A DNA stretch of 20,924 nucleotides from Pseudomonadota bacterium. Lineage in GTDB: Bacteria > Desulfobacterota > Desulfobulbia > Desulfobulbales > SURF-16. This document shows, piece by piece, positions 1-8,748 of the stretch. Under the pieces are notes generated by a model. It did no database searches and was not told the DNA's origin. It saw only the letters and a program-made list of their open reading frames with translations. The stretch lies in contig JAUVQZ010000018.1 in assembly GCA_030597865.1 (NCBI GenBank), positions 1 to 20,924 on the forward strand, read 5' to 3'. Numbering within the stretch: the first letter of the stretch is position 1; the number at the start of each line of letters is the position of its first letter. Position numbers and translations under genes: made by a program.

Positions 1-1998
1 GAGGGTGGGGGTGTGGGGGTCAACGCTGAAGATGAGCTCCACCCCCTTTTCCTGGGCCTTGAGGCCCACCAGGTTGGCGATATTATCCAGGACATCCTGG
101 AGCTGGAAGTCGGTGAGCTCCAGACTCAGCTTACCCGCCTCTATCTTTGAAAAGTCGAGGATATCATTGATGATGCCCAGCAGGGTATGGGCCGCCCTAT
201 GGGTCTTGCTGACATAATCGCGCTGCTTGGGGGTGAGGTCGGTCTGCAGGGCCAGGTGGCTCATGCCGATGATGGCGTTCATGGGGGTGCGGATCTCATG
301 GCTCATATTGGCCAGAAATTCGCTCTTGGCCAGGGTTGCCTCCTCAGCCGCCATTCTGGACCCATCAATGTCCTCCATGATATTGAGCATGGCGCTTCGG
401 GCCTTGGCCAGCTCCGTGACCCTTTCCTGAAGGGCGGCGTCGGTTTTTTTTCTCTCGGTTACATCCTCCTTTACCGCCACAAAATGGGTGACCTCGTTCT
501 CGTCGTTACGGATGGGGGAGATGGAGGCCTTCTCCCAGTATATCTCCCCGTTTTTCTTCTTGTTGGCAAATTCACCGTGCCAGACCCGCCCTGCCTTGAT
601 GGTCTCCCACATCTCGCGGTAAAAGTCAGGGGCCTGTTCCCCGGAGCTCATGAGGCGCGGATTCTGGCCGATGGCCTCGCTGGCTGCGTAGCCGGTCACC
701 TCGCTGAAGCGTGGATTGACGTACTCGATGACACCCTCAATATTGGTGATGACCACTGACACCGGGCTCTGCTCCACGGCCTGGGAGAGTTTGCGGAGCT
801 CCTGGTCGGTGCGCCGGCGCTCGCTGATATTCTCCTGGATGGAGACAAAATGGCTGATCTCACCGTGCTCATCAAGGATGGGGGAGATCAGCACCGCCTC
901 CCAGTGCAGGTTGCCGCCCTTGTCCCTGTTCTGCATTTCGCCACGCCACTCCTGGCCGCCCAGGATGGTCTGCCACATCTGGCTGAAAAACTCCTTGGAA
1001 TGGGTGCCGGAACCAAAGATCCGCGGATTTTTACCCCTGACCTCCTCAGGGCTGTAGCCGCTTATCTCGGTGAATTTTGGATTGACATACTCTATGCGGC
1101 CTGAGCGGTCGGTGATAATAACCATCATGGGGCTGTCTTCCACGGCCCGGCTCAGCTTGCGCAACTCATCCTCGGCCTTTTTAAGCTCTGAGATGTCACT
1201 GCCGGTGCCGATAATAAAGGGTCTGTTGTCGATATAGGTACGGCGGGCCGTAAAATAATAGGGGATTTGCCTGCCGCTCCTGGGGAGCAACCGTGCCTCC
1301 AGATGCGCCTCTCCCCTGGCAAGCACCTCAGTCATGGCCGTGGCAAACCGTTCCCTGTCCTCGGCGCTAATGAGATCCTGGGTGGTCATGGTGCTGAACT
1401 CGTCATCCGAGTAGCCGGTAACCTCTTCATAGTTCTTGTTCCAGCGCACATGGCGGCCATTCCCATCCATGAGATAAAAGATCCCTGGCAGACTGTTGAT
1501 CACCGTGTCTGAGAAGGCCTTTTCCTGCTGCAGGGCATCCTCAGCTTTACGGTGTTTCTCAATATCCTTTGTAAGAGCGCCGGTGCGAACGCCCACCAAG
1601 GTCTCCAGGTGCTGACGAAGGCGGAGTTGGGTCTTGATCCGGGCCTGGACCTCCACCATCTGAAAGGGTTTATTGATGTAATCCACCCCGCCAACCTCAA
1701 AGGCCCTTACCTTGTCCCGGGGGTCGCTGAAGGCGCTGAGGAAAATAATGGGGATTTCCTTGAACCTCTCATCCCTTTTCAGCGCTTCACAGACCTGATA
1801 GCCATCCATCCCGGGCATATTAATGTCGAGGAGGATGAGATCAGGCAGCCGATTTGCCACTGCCCTGAGGGCCTCTTTGCCGTCTGGGGCCTGGCGTACC
1901 TTGTAGCCTTCCTTCCCCAGTGCTCTGCCGAGAAATTGGATATTTGCAGAGATATCATCCACTATAAGTATCTCGCCTTTGTGAGAGCTATGATTCAT
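1..1998 (-). CDS. Hybrid sensor histidine kinase, REC-PAS-PAS-PAS-HisKA (3' end off window)
   Basis: Cytoplasmic phosphorelay kinase. The reading frame is open for 666 codons from ATG at 1998 to the left edge, so the catalytic ATPase domain and anything after it lie outside. In order: receiver domain about residues 8-125 with acidic pair D14/D15, phospho-acceptor D58 in LILLDINMPG and K110; PAS at about 157-272; two very similar PAS/PAC units at about 283-397 and 405-518, each opening LRKLS and closing with an ISER/VTER motif; a helical linker; HisKA at about 557-622 with phospho-accepting H567 in FLANMSHEIRTP. No signal peptide or membrane segment is seen. An AGGAGA Shine-Dalgarno sits about 6 nt before the ATG. 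It starts 67 nt after the kinase-less PAS sensor on the same strand, so the two are probably co-transcribed and may act in one pathway (inference). The specific signal is unknown. Confidence 0.9.
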   Translation of the reverse strand, partial: MNHSSHKGEILIVDDISANIQFLGRALGKEGYKVRQAPDGKEALRAVANRLPDLILLDINMPGMDGYQVCEALKRDERFKEIPIIFLSAFSDPRDKVRAFEVGGVDYINKPFQMVEVQARIKTQLRLRQHLETLVGVRTGALTKDIEKHRKAEDALQQEKAFSDTVINSLPGIFYLMDGNGRHVRWNKNYEEVTGYSDDEFSTMTTQDLISAEDRERFATAMTEVLARGEAHLEARLLPRSGRQIPYYFTARRTYIDNRPFIIGTGSDISELKKAEDELRKLSRAVEDSPMMVIITDRSGRIEYVNPKFTEISGYSPEEVRGKNPRIFGSGTHSKEFFSQMWQTILGGQEWRGEMQNRDKGGNLHWEAVLISPILDEHGEISHFVSIQENISERRRTDQELRKLSQAVEQSPVSVVITNIEGVIEYVNPRFSEVTGYAASEAIGQNPRLMSSGEQAPDFYREMWETIKAGRVWHGEFANKKKNGEIYWEKASISPIRNDENEVTHFVAVKEDVTERKKTDAALQERVTELAKARSAMLNIMEDIDGSRMAAEEATLAKSEFLANMSHEIRTPMNAIIGMSHLALQTDLTPKQRDYVSKTHRAAHTLLGIINDILDFSKIEAGKLSLELTDFQLQDVLDNIANLVGLKAQEKGVELIFSVDPHTPTL

Positions 1999-2065
1999 AG
2001 TATCTCCTTGCAGGGGCCTCTGGAGCTTTCATCTGTTAAGTGTCAGTAAGGTGGGGAAGGGGCCA

Positions 2066-4624
2066 TCAACCCACGATCTTGTATCTTTCCACCTGTCCCA
2101 ATTTCCCAAGAAGTCCATTGATCTCCACCTTGAGTTTGATCATCTGCTCCTCGCGACCCACGGCCAGGCGGCTGAACCTCTCCATCTCCTCCATATGATG
2201 GCGAATCTCCTCCTCTGCCTCCTTGCGTTCAGAGATATCGGTGACCAGGCCTATGGCGTGCCATGTGCCCTGGACCCTGACAGCGGACATGGCAAGCTCC
2301 ACGGGAAACTCCTGACCATTCTTTCTGAGGGCCGTAAGCTCCATGGTCTGGCCGATACATCTCCCCTCCCCGGTCTTCTGGAAGGTGGAGAAGGCCTGGG
2401 CCTGGGCCTCGCTGTACTGCGCCGGCATGATGATCTGGTGGAGATCCTTGCCGAGCACCTCAGGTGCCTTCCAGCCAAAGGTCTTCTCTGCCGCCTCGTT
2501 CCAGAAGGAGATATTGCCGCTGTTGTCGAGCATGATGATGGCTATCTGGGCCGAGGAGGTGATGCTCTGCAGCTTCTCCTCATTTTCCCTGAGCGCTCTG
2601 GTCCGCTCTTCAACCAGCCCCTCCAGGTTCTCACGGTGGAGGCGCAACTCCTCCTCCACCCGTTTCTGGGCGCTGATATCGGTCATGGTGCCCACCATAC
2701 GCAGGGCCACCCCCTCTGGGCCATAGGTGACGATCCTGCCGCGGCCCCGCACCCATTGCCACTGGTTGTCCTTGGTGCGCAGGCGATGCTCTGCCTCAAA
2801 GAAGGGAAGGGTGCCATCCAGGTGGTCCTCCAGCATGGCCAGGATGGCAGGGCGGTCCTGGTCATGGATGCGGGAGTGCCAAAACTCTAACTCCGGCCTG
2901 GCCTCATGGGGCTCATAACCGATCATCCGGCACCAGGAGGGGCTGTAATAGACATGATCGCTTACCATGTCCCAGTCCCACAGGCCGTCTGCGGTGGCCT
3001 CCATGGCCAGGCGGAATTTCTCTTCGCTGCTGCGCAGGGCCTCCTCAGCCTCCTTGCGTTTTGTAATATCACGGATGGAGGCTATGGCCGCCATCTCCCC
3101 CTGGCTGCGAACCGGACTGAGGCCCACCTCCACGGCAAACTCATGGCCATCCCGGTGCCGCCCGTAGAGGTCCAGGCCCACACCCATGGGGCGGATATGG
3201 GGGTTGGCAAAGAAGGCCAGCCGTTTATTGTCATGGCCCTTGACCAGGTGGCCAGGGATGAGGATCTCAACCTGCTGGCCCTGGAGTTCCTGGCGATCAT
3301 AGCCAAAGAGCCTTTCCGCCTGTCTATTGGCCAGGGTGATCTCTCCGTTCCTATTGACAATGAGCAGGCCGTCCGGAGAGGACTCAAGAAGGACCCGGAA
3401 TTTCTCCTCGCTCTGCTTGCGCTCCCCCATCTCAGCGGCCAGCTGTCGATTGCTGGCCTCGCTCTGCTGTCGCCGTCGCGCCAGGACAAAGGAAAGGCCC
3501 AGAAAGAGGGTGATGGTCACCAGCAGCACAGCAATGACGGTATTACGGATGAGATGGTAGGTCATGTAGGCATCCGCGATACCTATCTCATAGACCAGGC
3601 CGAAATTATGCTCCTCGTTCCAGAGCCAGCCACCCACCACAGGCACGCCCCGGTAATCCCGGTAGCCCTCGACATTGAGGCCTGCTTGGCCGCTCCGGCC
3701 CTGTTCCACGGCCAGGGTAAAGGGCAGCTGGGAGCGGGGCGTGGTGGGCCGAAAGCCTACCATCATATTGCCGCCCGGATCGCGGAGGTCCAGGTTGAGG
3801 ATCGCCCTTTTCTCCGGACTGACCAGACCGAGGGTGCGGATCTCGTCGCAGAATCTGACCCCGGAGATCAGCTGGCCATCCTGGTTAAAGGCGTAGGCGT
3901 CATCGCTCTCCCCGGAGCCGGCCACCAGCTGGATAATCCGGGAGAAATTAAGGGCCGGATCGATCCGCAGGGCAAAGGCGGCCAGCACCCTGCCATCATC
4001 AGCAAAGATCGGTACGCCGAAAAACATGGTGGCCACATTACGGGCCTGCTTGCCGCCCATGCTGGGCAGGGCAACCTCGGAGGCAACAGGCAGCACCACC
4101 TGGGATTTACCGCTAAAAATATGATCAAGGTAATCGCCGTGGCCGTTAATGACATTGTAGCGGCCGACATTCTCCTCGTGCGTGGAGGCAATATTATGGC
4201 GGTTCGGGGCAATGATGAACATGCCCTGATCTTTATGGTGTTCAAGCCATGGAGTGCCAATGGCGCGCAGCTGCTGCTGGGCGCCATTGGCAAGCAGGGC
4301 CTCCCTGTTCTGGGACCCGTCCAGCAATTCCCTGACAAGCAGGCGGACATCTGGGCGGCGGGCCAGGGCCTGGGCATCATCAAGGCGGTCATGGAGCCAG
4401 AGCTGGAGGGCCTCGTGGCTCGTGTGCAGGACGATCTCCAACTGCTCGTTGATGTCGGATCTGATCTGGGCCTTGATCTTGCCAAGGGCCAGCCAGGAGA
4501 TCAGGGTGACCAGGGCCAGGATGGCGGCCACCACCAGCAGGCCCCTGTCCTGGATAAACCACCAGTGACAGGGCTGACCAGGGGGGCATGGGGACTCAGC
4601 CCCTTTCATCTTGTCTTTGTCCAT
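2066..4624 (-). CDS. Membrane-bound multi-PAS sensor without a kinase domain
   Basis: 852-residue sensor protein. One membrane helix at about 28-47 and a second at about 361-382 bracket a periplasmic region of some 310 residues resembling a double-Cache sensor (a GYRDYRGVPVVGGW motif near 320-333 is typical of that fold). The cytoplasmic part has a short linker, then PAS at about 407-520, PAS at about 531-655 (aromatic-rich, PAS_3 type, WQWVRGRGR) and PAS at about 682-800, with an EERTR coiled linker between the last two. The protein ends with a helical tail (RLAVGREEQMIKLKVEING, 819-837) and a stop. There is no HisKA, HATPase, GGDEF, EAL or methyl-accepting domain. In related deltaproteobacterial proteins I recall this kind of tail following PAS arrays. 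Output is therefore probably through a partner, most simply the hybrid kinase encoded 67 nt downstream (inference). The start has a weak ribosome site; M6 is an alternative. Confidence 0.85.
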   Translation of the reverse strand: MDKDKMKGAESPCPPGQPCHWWFIQDRGLLVVAAILALVTLISWLALGKIKAQIRSDINEQLEIVLHTSHEALQLWLHDRLDDAQALARRPDVRLLVRELLDGSQNREALLANGAQQQLRAIGTPWLEHHKDQGMFIIAPNRHNIASTHEENVGRYNVINGHGDYLDHIFSGKSQVVLPVASEVALPSMGGKQARNVATMFFGVPIFADDGRVLAAFALRIDPALNFSRIIQLVAGSGESDDAYAFNQDGQLISGVRFCDEIRTLGLVSPEKRAILNLDLRDPGGNMMVGFRPTTPRSQLPFTLAVEQGRSGQAGLNVEGYRDYRGVPVVGGWLWNEEHNFGLVYEIGIADAYMTYHLIRNTVIAVLLVTITLFLGLSFVLARRRQQSEASNRQLAAEMGERKQSEEKFRVLLESSPDGLLIVNRNGEITLANRQAERLFGYDRQELQGQQVEILIPGHLVKGHDNKRLAFFANPHIRPMGVGLDLYGRHRDGHEFAVEVGLSPVRSQGEMAAIASIRDITKRKEAEEALRSSEEKFRLAMEATADGLWDWDMVSDHVYYSPSWCRMIGYEPHEARPELEFWHSRIHDQDRPAILAMLEDHLDGTLPFFEAEHRLRTKDNQWQWVRGRGRIVTYGPEGVALRMVGTMTDISAQKRVEEELRLHRENLEGLVEERTRALRENEEKLQSITSSAQIAIIMLDNSGNISFWNEAAEKTFGWKAPEVLGKDLHQIIMPAQYSEAQAQAFSTFQKTGEGRCIGQTMELTALRKNGQEFPVELAMSAVRVQGTWHAIGLVTDISERKEAEEEIRHHMEEMERFSRLAVGREEQMIKLKVEINGLLGKLGQVERYKIVG

Positions 4625-4682
4625 TATTCCAACCGTTGGTTCCGGCCGCTGCCGCAGGGCGGCTGGCCATGGCGAAGTTTTT

Positions 4683-4712
4683 TTTATAACAGCGGCTGCT
4701 TGGTATGGCCAA
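4683..4712 (-). promoter_or_regulatory. Candidate sigma70 promoter for the PAS sensor gene
   Basis: Read on the minus strand: TTGGCC (4712-4707), an 18-nt spacer, then TATAAA (4688-4683) preceded by TG one base upstream, i.e. an extended -10. It lies about 58 nt before the sensor ATG at 4624 in the correct orientation. Matches are 4/6 and 5/6 to consensus. Prediction by eye only. Confidence 0.4.
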
Positions 4713-4729
4713 CAGGCCTGGGGCCTCAG

Positions 4730-4969
4730 CTACGGCGCAACAGGGAGATGTCCAGTCGCTGCCATGGGGAGGTAAGAGGCCCAGGCCCTCTTCAAAATTA
4801 TAACCGCCATTGCCTCCTGCAGCCGGGTCATCTCAGCGCTTAACTCTGCCGGGTAGTTATGGTCAGCCAGGTTGATGCCGACTTGGTCAATGGTGATGAT
4901 GGCGTCCCGGGCCGTCTCAAGGATGGTGCGGCTCCAGGGCTCCCCGCCAAGATCTCTTTGTGCTGCTGG
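4730..4969 (-). pseudogene. Possible decayed PAS-domain fragment
   Basis: The 395-bp gap between the HD-GYP gene and the sensor gene holds a 79-codon open stretch on the minus strand with no start codon near its beginning (a TAG precedes it at 4972-4970). Near its start it encodes SRTILETARDAIITIDQVG, which resembles the first strand of a PAS domain, but it then diverges and stops after about 55 more residues. It may be the stump of another PAS protein removed by deletion. The similarity is short and could be chance. The remaining part of the gap (4625-4729) holds the candidate promoter and the sensor leader; I see nothing else. Confidence 0.3.
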
Positions 4970-5019
4970 CTATGGTTTATGCGGACCACAGTGCTCTCTG
5001 GGGTTGAGGTTGGCTCTGG

Positions 5020-6126
5020 TTAGATGGTGCTGGCCTCGCTGCTCAGGGCCTGGCGTTCCTCTTCAAAATCGGCGTACCTCAGGGCGATCTGCCGAAACTC
5101 CTCGCTCAGCTCCAGAAAGCCATCCACCAGGTCCGGGTCAAAATGGCAGCCCCTGCCCTCCCTGATGATGGCCACGGCCTTGGCATGGGGAAAGGGCGGC
5201 TTGTAGACCCGTTTGCTGATCAGGGCATCGTAGACGTCGGCAATGGCCATGAGGCGACCGGAGAGGGGGATGGCGTCACCAGCCAGGCCCTGGGGATAGC
5301 CGGAGCCGTCCCATTTTTCATGGTGGCTGTAGGCGATCTCCCTGCCATAGCGCAGAAAGGAGAGGTTGTGGCCCAGTTTCTTTTCCGCAGCCAGGATGGC
5401 ATCGTGGCCATATTTGGCATGCCTCTTCATCTCAATAAACTCCTGGTCCGTCAGCGGACCTGGCTTGAGCAGGATATGGTCCGGGATGCCCACCTTGCCG
5501 ATATCATGGAGGGGGGCTGAGCGGTAGAGGAGGGTGATGGTCTCCGGGCTGAGGTTGGCCCGGTGCTTGGCCTGCTGTTGCAGGTGGCGGGCCAGGCTGC
5601 GCACGTAGTTTTGGGTGCGCCTGATATGGCCGCCGGTCTCCGGATCCCGGTATTCGGCAAGAACCGCCATGCTCTCGATGGTGGCGGCCTGGGTCTGCTC
5701 CAGCTCCCGGGTGCGCTCGTCAACCAGCTGGCCCAGATGATCCTGATGGCGCTTGAGCTCCAAATGATTTTTTATCCTGGCCAGGGCAATGGGGGGGGAA
5801 AAGGGTTTGCTGATATAGTCCACGGCGCCAAGCTGCAACCCCTTTTCCTCATCCACCGCATCGCTGAGGGCGGTGACAAAGAGGATGGGGATGTTTCTGG
5901 TGCGCTCATCCGCCTTCAGCCGCCTACACACCTCGTAGCCATCCATGCCCGGCATCATGATATCAAGGAGGATGAGGTCCGGGGCTGGCTCGGCCCGGGC
6001 AATCTTCAAGGCCCTGTGGCCACTGGTGGCAGCCTTGACCTTGAAGTCGGCCTGCAGTACCCCGGCCAGAACATCAATATTCTCCGGCACATCATCAACA
6101 ACCAGGATCGTCTGTTGGGCTGCCAT
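5020..6126 (-). CDS. Response regulator with HD-GYP phosphodiesterase domain
   Basis: 368-residue cytoplasmic two-domain protein. The N-terminal receiver (about 5-122) has D11/D12, phospho-acceptor D55 in LILLDIMMPGMDGYEV and K107. A helical linker (125-150) leads to an HD-GYP domain at about 150-345 with an apparently complete metal and catalytic set: H167 in GGHIRRT, HDIGK (H207, D208), H236 in the helix before KYGHD, HHEKWDGSGYP (268-278) and the DVYDAL segment. HD-GYP proteins usually hydrolyse cyclic di-GMP, and a few act on 3',3'-cGAMP. The motifs predict an active enzyme switched by phosphorylation of the receiver. The start is supported by AAGGAG 9 nt before ATG. It is upstream of, and on the same strand as, the PAS sensor and hybrid kinase, so it is a plausible output of that signalling block (inference). 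Confidence 0.93.
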   Translation of the reverse strand: MAAQQTILVVDDVPENIDVLAGVLQADFKVKAATSGHRALKIARAEPAPDLILLDIMMPGMDGYEVCRRLKADERTRNIPILFVTALSDAVDEEKGLQLGAVDYISKPFSPPIALARIKNHLELKRHQDHLGQLVDERTRELEQTQAATIESMAVLAEYRDPETGGHIRRTQNYVRSLARHLQQQAKHRANLSPETITLLYRSAPLHDIGKVGIPDHILLKPGPLTDQEFIEMKRHAKYGHDAILAAEKKLGHNLSFLRYGREIAYSHHEKWDGSGYPQGLAGDAIPLSGRLMAIADVYDALISKRVYKPPFPHAKAVAIIREGRGCHFDPDLVDGFLELSEEFRQIALRYADFEEERQALSSEASTI

Positions 6127-6342
6127 GCCTCACTGCTCCTTGCCTTGTCTCAAGAGGGGTCTTTACTCTGCTCCTGGCAGAGGTGAAAAGAGGGGATTGC
6201 TACTGATACAGCCAGTCTTTTCAGTATGCCCAAAAGGGTCGGCGAATGTCAAGAATCCTCAGGCCCTGGCCTGTACCACATCCTGGCCGCGAAGGCTGGA
6301 GGTAAGGAACCGGTGGGAGACTCCGCCCCAGAGGCTTTGATT

Positions 6343-6393
6343 AGATTGCCTGGATCGAAGTCTTCGCCTATCTCCCGCCTCGGCGGCAATGAC
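6343..6393. repeat. REP-like palindromic element
   Basis: The ends AGATTGCC (6343-6350) and GGCAATGA (6385-6392) are inverted copies (ATTGCC/GGCAAT), with an inner GAAG-T-CTTC-type palindrome. Elements with AGATTGC...GCAATGAC ends are widespread intergenic repeats in bacteria (recalled, not searched). Only one copy is visible here. Confidence 0.35.
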
Positions 6394-6484
6394 TCGCTAG
6401 CCAAGAAATATCATGCCGATATCAATAATATGAGCGGGATGACTTCTCGTCCGGCTGAGTTTCAGTGGTAATCGGATAAAATAA

Positions 6485-6493
6485 TGCTATACT
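6485..6493 (+). promoter_or_regulatory. Candidate extended -10 promoter for the ABC operon
   Basis: TG-C-TATACT, a 5/6 match to the -10 consensus with the TGn extension, in an AT-rich patch about 90 nt upstream of the ABC ATPase start. No convincing -35 is visible, which is common for extended -10 promoters. Confidence 0.4.
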
Positions 6494-6583
6494 GTTTAAT
6501 GTTTACCTTAAGTATCTGGTGGTGGCCGGCCATGGTGGTTGCCAGGCGCCAGCATATGCCCCACTTGCAGACAAGGAGAAGAG

Positions 6584-7288
6584 ATGTCCGTTGTTGTAGC
6601 CAAAGCATTGAAAAAAACCTATGTGGCCGGAGACATTAAGGTGGAGGCGATCAGGGGGGTTGATTTCGCCATTGAGCCCGCCTCCTTTGTCGCCTTTATT
6701 GGTCCTTCGGGCAGCGGCAAGTCCACCCTGCTCAATATGATCGGCTGCCTTGATCCGCCGAGCCGGGGAAGCCTGGAGGTGGCGGGTCAAGATATCAGCG
6801 GTCTCAGCCGCCAGGAGGCGGCCCGCTTCCGCGGCGAGCATATCGGTTTTGTCTTCCAGGACTTTAACCTGATCCCGGTGCTCACCGTCTTTGAAAACGT
6901 CGAGTATCCCCTACAGATGGTCCAGAACTGGCCCAAGGCCAAGCGCCAGTCCAGGGTTATGGAGATGCTTGAGGCCGTGGGCATGGCCGACCAGGCCCAG
7001 AAAAAACCCAGCCAGATCTCCGGCGGCCAGAAGCAGCGGGTGGCCGTGGCCCGGGCCCTGGTCACCAATGCCAAGCTGGTGCTGGCCGATGAACCCACCG
7101 CCAACCTGGACCGGCAGACAGCGAGCCGGATCATCAGCCTGATGAAACAGATGCGTGACGAGTTTTCCACCACCTTTGTCTTTTCCACCCATGACCCACG
7201 CATCGTTGATCATGTCGAGACTACCTTCACCCTGGAAGACGGCAGGTTGATCAGAAACGAGATAGGCACAGGAGGTGGTCATGCTTAA
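6584..7288 (+). CDS. ABC transporter ATP-binding protein, LolD/MacB type
   Basis: 234-residue ATPase that would power an FtsX-type permease at the inner membrane. Walker A GPSGSGKST (40-48), Q-loop Q92, signature ISGGQKQ (145-151), Walker B LVLADE (165-170), D-loop ANLD and H-loop H203 are all intact. The residues after the signature and the overall length fit the LolD/MacB/FtsE class rather than importer ATPases. The start at 6584 is chosen because AAGGAGA lies 6-8 nt upstream; an upstream in-frame ATG at 6539 lacks a ribosome site and would add an unrelated tail. The stop overlaps the permease start by 8 nt, so the two are translationally coupled. Not called lolD, because the substrate need not be lipoprotein. 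Confidence 0.93.
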   Translation: MSVVVAKALKKTYVAGDIKVEAIRGVDFAIEPASFVAFIGPSGSGKSTLLNMIGCLDPPSRGSLEVAGQDISGLSRQEAARFRGEHIGFVFQDFNLIPVLTVFENVEYPLQMVQNWPKAKRQSRVMEMLEAVGMADQAQKKPSQISGGQKQRVAVARALVTNAKLVLADEPTANLDRQTASRIISLMKQMRDEFSTTFVFSTHDPRIVDHVETTFTLEDGRLIRNEIGTGGGHA

Positions 7289-8525
7289 TATATTCAAACT
7301 TGCCGCCCGTAATCTGCTGCGCTATAAGCGCCGCACCCTGCTGACCTCCATGCTCATCACCCTGGGGGTGGTGGCAGTGCTCCTCTTTATCTCGGTGTCC
7401 GGTTCCTTCAAGGCCATGATGGTGGGCCAGATCACCGACTCCATGCTCGGCCATATCCAGGTCCATAAAAAGGGCTATCTGGCCTCCATGGACAGCCTGC
7501 CCCTTAACCGCAACCTCACCGAAAAACAGATCAACAAGGTCAGGCAGCTCCTGGAGAGCAACGAGGCGGTGGAGTCCTATTCCCTGCGCATCAAGCTCGG
7601 CGCCATGTTCAGCAACTTCACCGAGACCACCAATATCCGCCTGAACGCCGTCACCCCGGCCGCTGAAATGGCCACGGCGCCGTTGCTCACCGGCCGCATC
7701 CTGAAGGGGGAGAAGGACGGCCTGATCAAGCCCGGAGAGATCCTCATTCCGGAGCTCATTGCCAAGGGCATGAAGGTCAAGGTGGGTGATGCCATCGTGC
7801 TGGTGGCCAATAACAAGGACGGCTCGGTAAATGGCCAGACCTTTGTGGTGCGCGGCATTCTCGAAGGTATTTCCGGGCCCGGCGGCCGGGACGGCATGAT
7901 CCATATTGATGATGCCAGGTCCCTGCTCCGCATCCAGGGGGCTGAAATCAGCGAGATCGCCATCCGTCTCAAGGATATCGATGATCTGTCCGGGGTCTTT
8001 GCCAGCCTCAAGCAGGAGCTGGGATCAATCAGAAACAAGATGGATAGGCCGGTCTTTGAGGTCCATACCTGGGAGAAGATCTCCCCCTTCTTCAATATCG
8101 CCAAGATGATCGACCTGATGACCCTCTTTATCAAGGTCATGCTGGTGGCCATTGTCCTGGTCAGCATCATGAACGTCATGATCATGGCGGTGTTTGAGCG
8201 GATTAATGAGATCGGCACCATGGCCGCCATCGGCACCTCGCCGGCTAAGATTATGGGCCTCTTTGTGATGGAGGGCTTCCTGATGGGTATCCTGGGCACG
8301 GCCCTGGGCACGGTGATCAGTCTGGTCAGCATCTATGCCATGAATGTCTCCCAGATCAGCTTTGATTTCGGGCGCCAGACCGGCCTGCTCCTCGCCCCCA
8401 CCATTGGCAGCAAGGACGTTATCAGTATTGTTTGTATTGTCATCGCCATAGCCGTTCTTGCCAGTCTGCAACCGGCCTGGAAGGCCGCCAGGATGGATCC
8501 CATTACCGCCCTCAGGCATGTTTAG
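7281..8525 (+). CDS. FtsX/LolC-E-type ABC permease
   Basis: 414-residue inner-membrane permease, partner of the preceding ATPase. The N-terminal amphipathic segment LAARNLLRYKRRTLLT leads into TM1 (about 20-42), then a periplasmic MacB-PCD-like domain of roughly 235 residues, then three helices at about 279-304, 325-353 and 378-397. It ends in the family-typical PAWKAARMDPITALRHV. This 1+3 helix topology is that of LolC/LolE/MacB mechanotransmission permeases, which pull substrates out of the membrane or drive periplasmic partners. ATG 7281 has GGAGG 5 nt upstream; a GTG two codons earlier is less likely. Only one permease gene is present, so a homodimer is expected. Confidence 0.92.
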   Translation: MLNIFKLAARNLLRYKRRTLLTSMLITLGVVAVLLFISVSGSFKAMMVGQITDSMLGHIQVHKKGYLASMDSLPLNRNLTEKQINKVRQLLESNEAVESYSLRIKLGAMFSNFTETTNIRLNAVTPAAEMATAPLLTGRILKGEKDGLIKPGEILIPELIAKGMKVKVGDAIVLVANNKDGSVNGQTFVVRGILEGISGPGGRDGMIHIDDARSLLRIQGAEISEIAIRLKDIDDLSGVFASLKQELGSIRNKMDRPVFEVHTWEKISPFFNIAKMIDLMTLFIKVMLVAIVLVSIMNVMIMAVFERINEIGTMAAIGTSPAKIMGLFVMEGFLMGILGTALGTVISLVSIYAMNVSQISFDFGRQTGLLLAPTIGSKDVISIVCIVIAIAVLASLQPAWKAARMDPITALRHV

Positions 8526-8614
8526 ACCCTTTGCACCCCCATCTCCCGATAAATCTCGATGGGGTTACGTAGCCTCGATGATCTCTGGAATGAGTTGGAA
8601 CCGTAAAGGGTCTT

Positions 8615-8629
8615 ATACCCGAAGGGTAT
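8615..8629. repeat. Short inverted repeat ATACCC-GAA-GGGTAT
   Basis: A perfect 6-bp stem with a 3-nt loop in the 255-bp gap between the permease and the LolA-like gene. No T-run follows, so it is not a standard terminator. It could be an operator or RNA hairpin. Confidence 0.35.
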
Positions 8630-8638
8630 GGCAATACG

Positions 8639-8748
8639 TTCCAGCCATGCTGGAAGATGAACAAAATGAAAACCTGAGCGTGAGACACCCAGCCTCAATG
8701 GCTCCGGCAAACCCTACAGAGTCTAAATACACTTCCAGCCTTGCTGGA
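8639..8748. repeat. Two related palindromes TCCAGC-N3-GCTGGA
   Basis: TTCCAGC-CAT-GCTGGAA at 8639-8655 and TCCAGC-CTT-GCTGGA at 8734-8748 share the same arms and 3-nt spacing and lie 95 nt apart, the second 33 nt before the LolA-like start codon. Paired identical palindromes suggest protein-binding sites or REP-type hairpins. No T-run follows either. Confidence 0.45.

Larger units (their letters stand above)
6127..6583. other. Divergent intergenic region between HD-GYP and ABC genes
   Basis: This 457-bp stretch separates the minus-strand signalling block from the plus-strand envelope module. I find no credible coding sequence. It contains a palindromic, REP-like segment (6343-6393), an extended -10 promoter for the ABC operon (6485-6493), a 10-bp perfect palindrome TGGCCGGCCA around 6526-6535 in the leader, and the AAGGAG ribosome site before 6584. 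Confidence 0.5.

Noticed and set aside
2906..4843. 645-codon plus-strand open frame opposite the PAS sensor gene
   Set aside because: It lies antisense to a clearly recognisable multi-domain protein, has low-complexity His/Gly/Ala-rich composition and no domain motif; long antisense frames are expected in GC-rich DNA.
6226..6471. 81-codon plus-strand open frame in the divergent intergenic region
   Set aside because: It spans the REP-like palindrome, lacks a ribosome site and shows no protein-like pattern.
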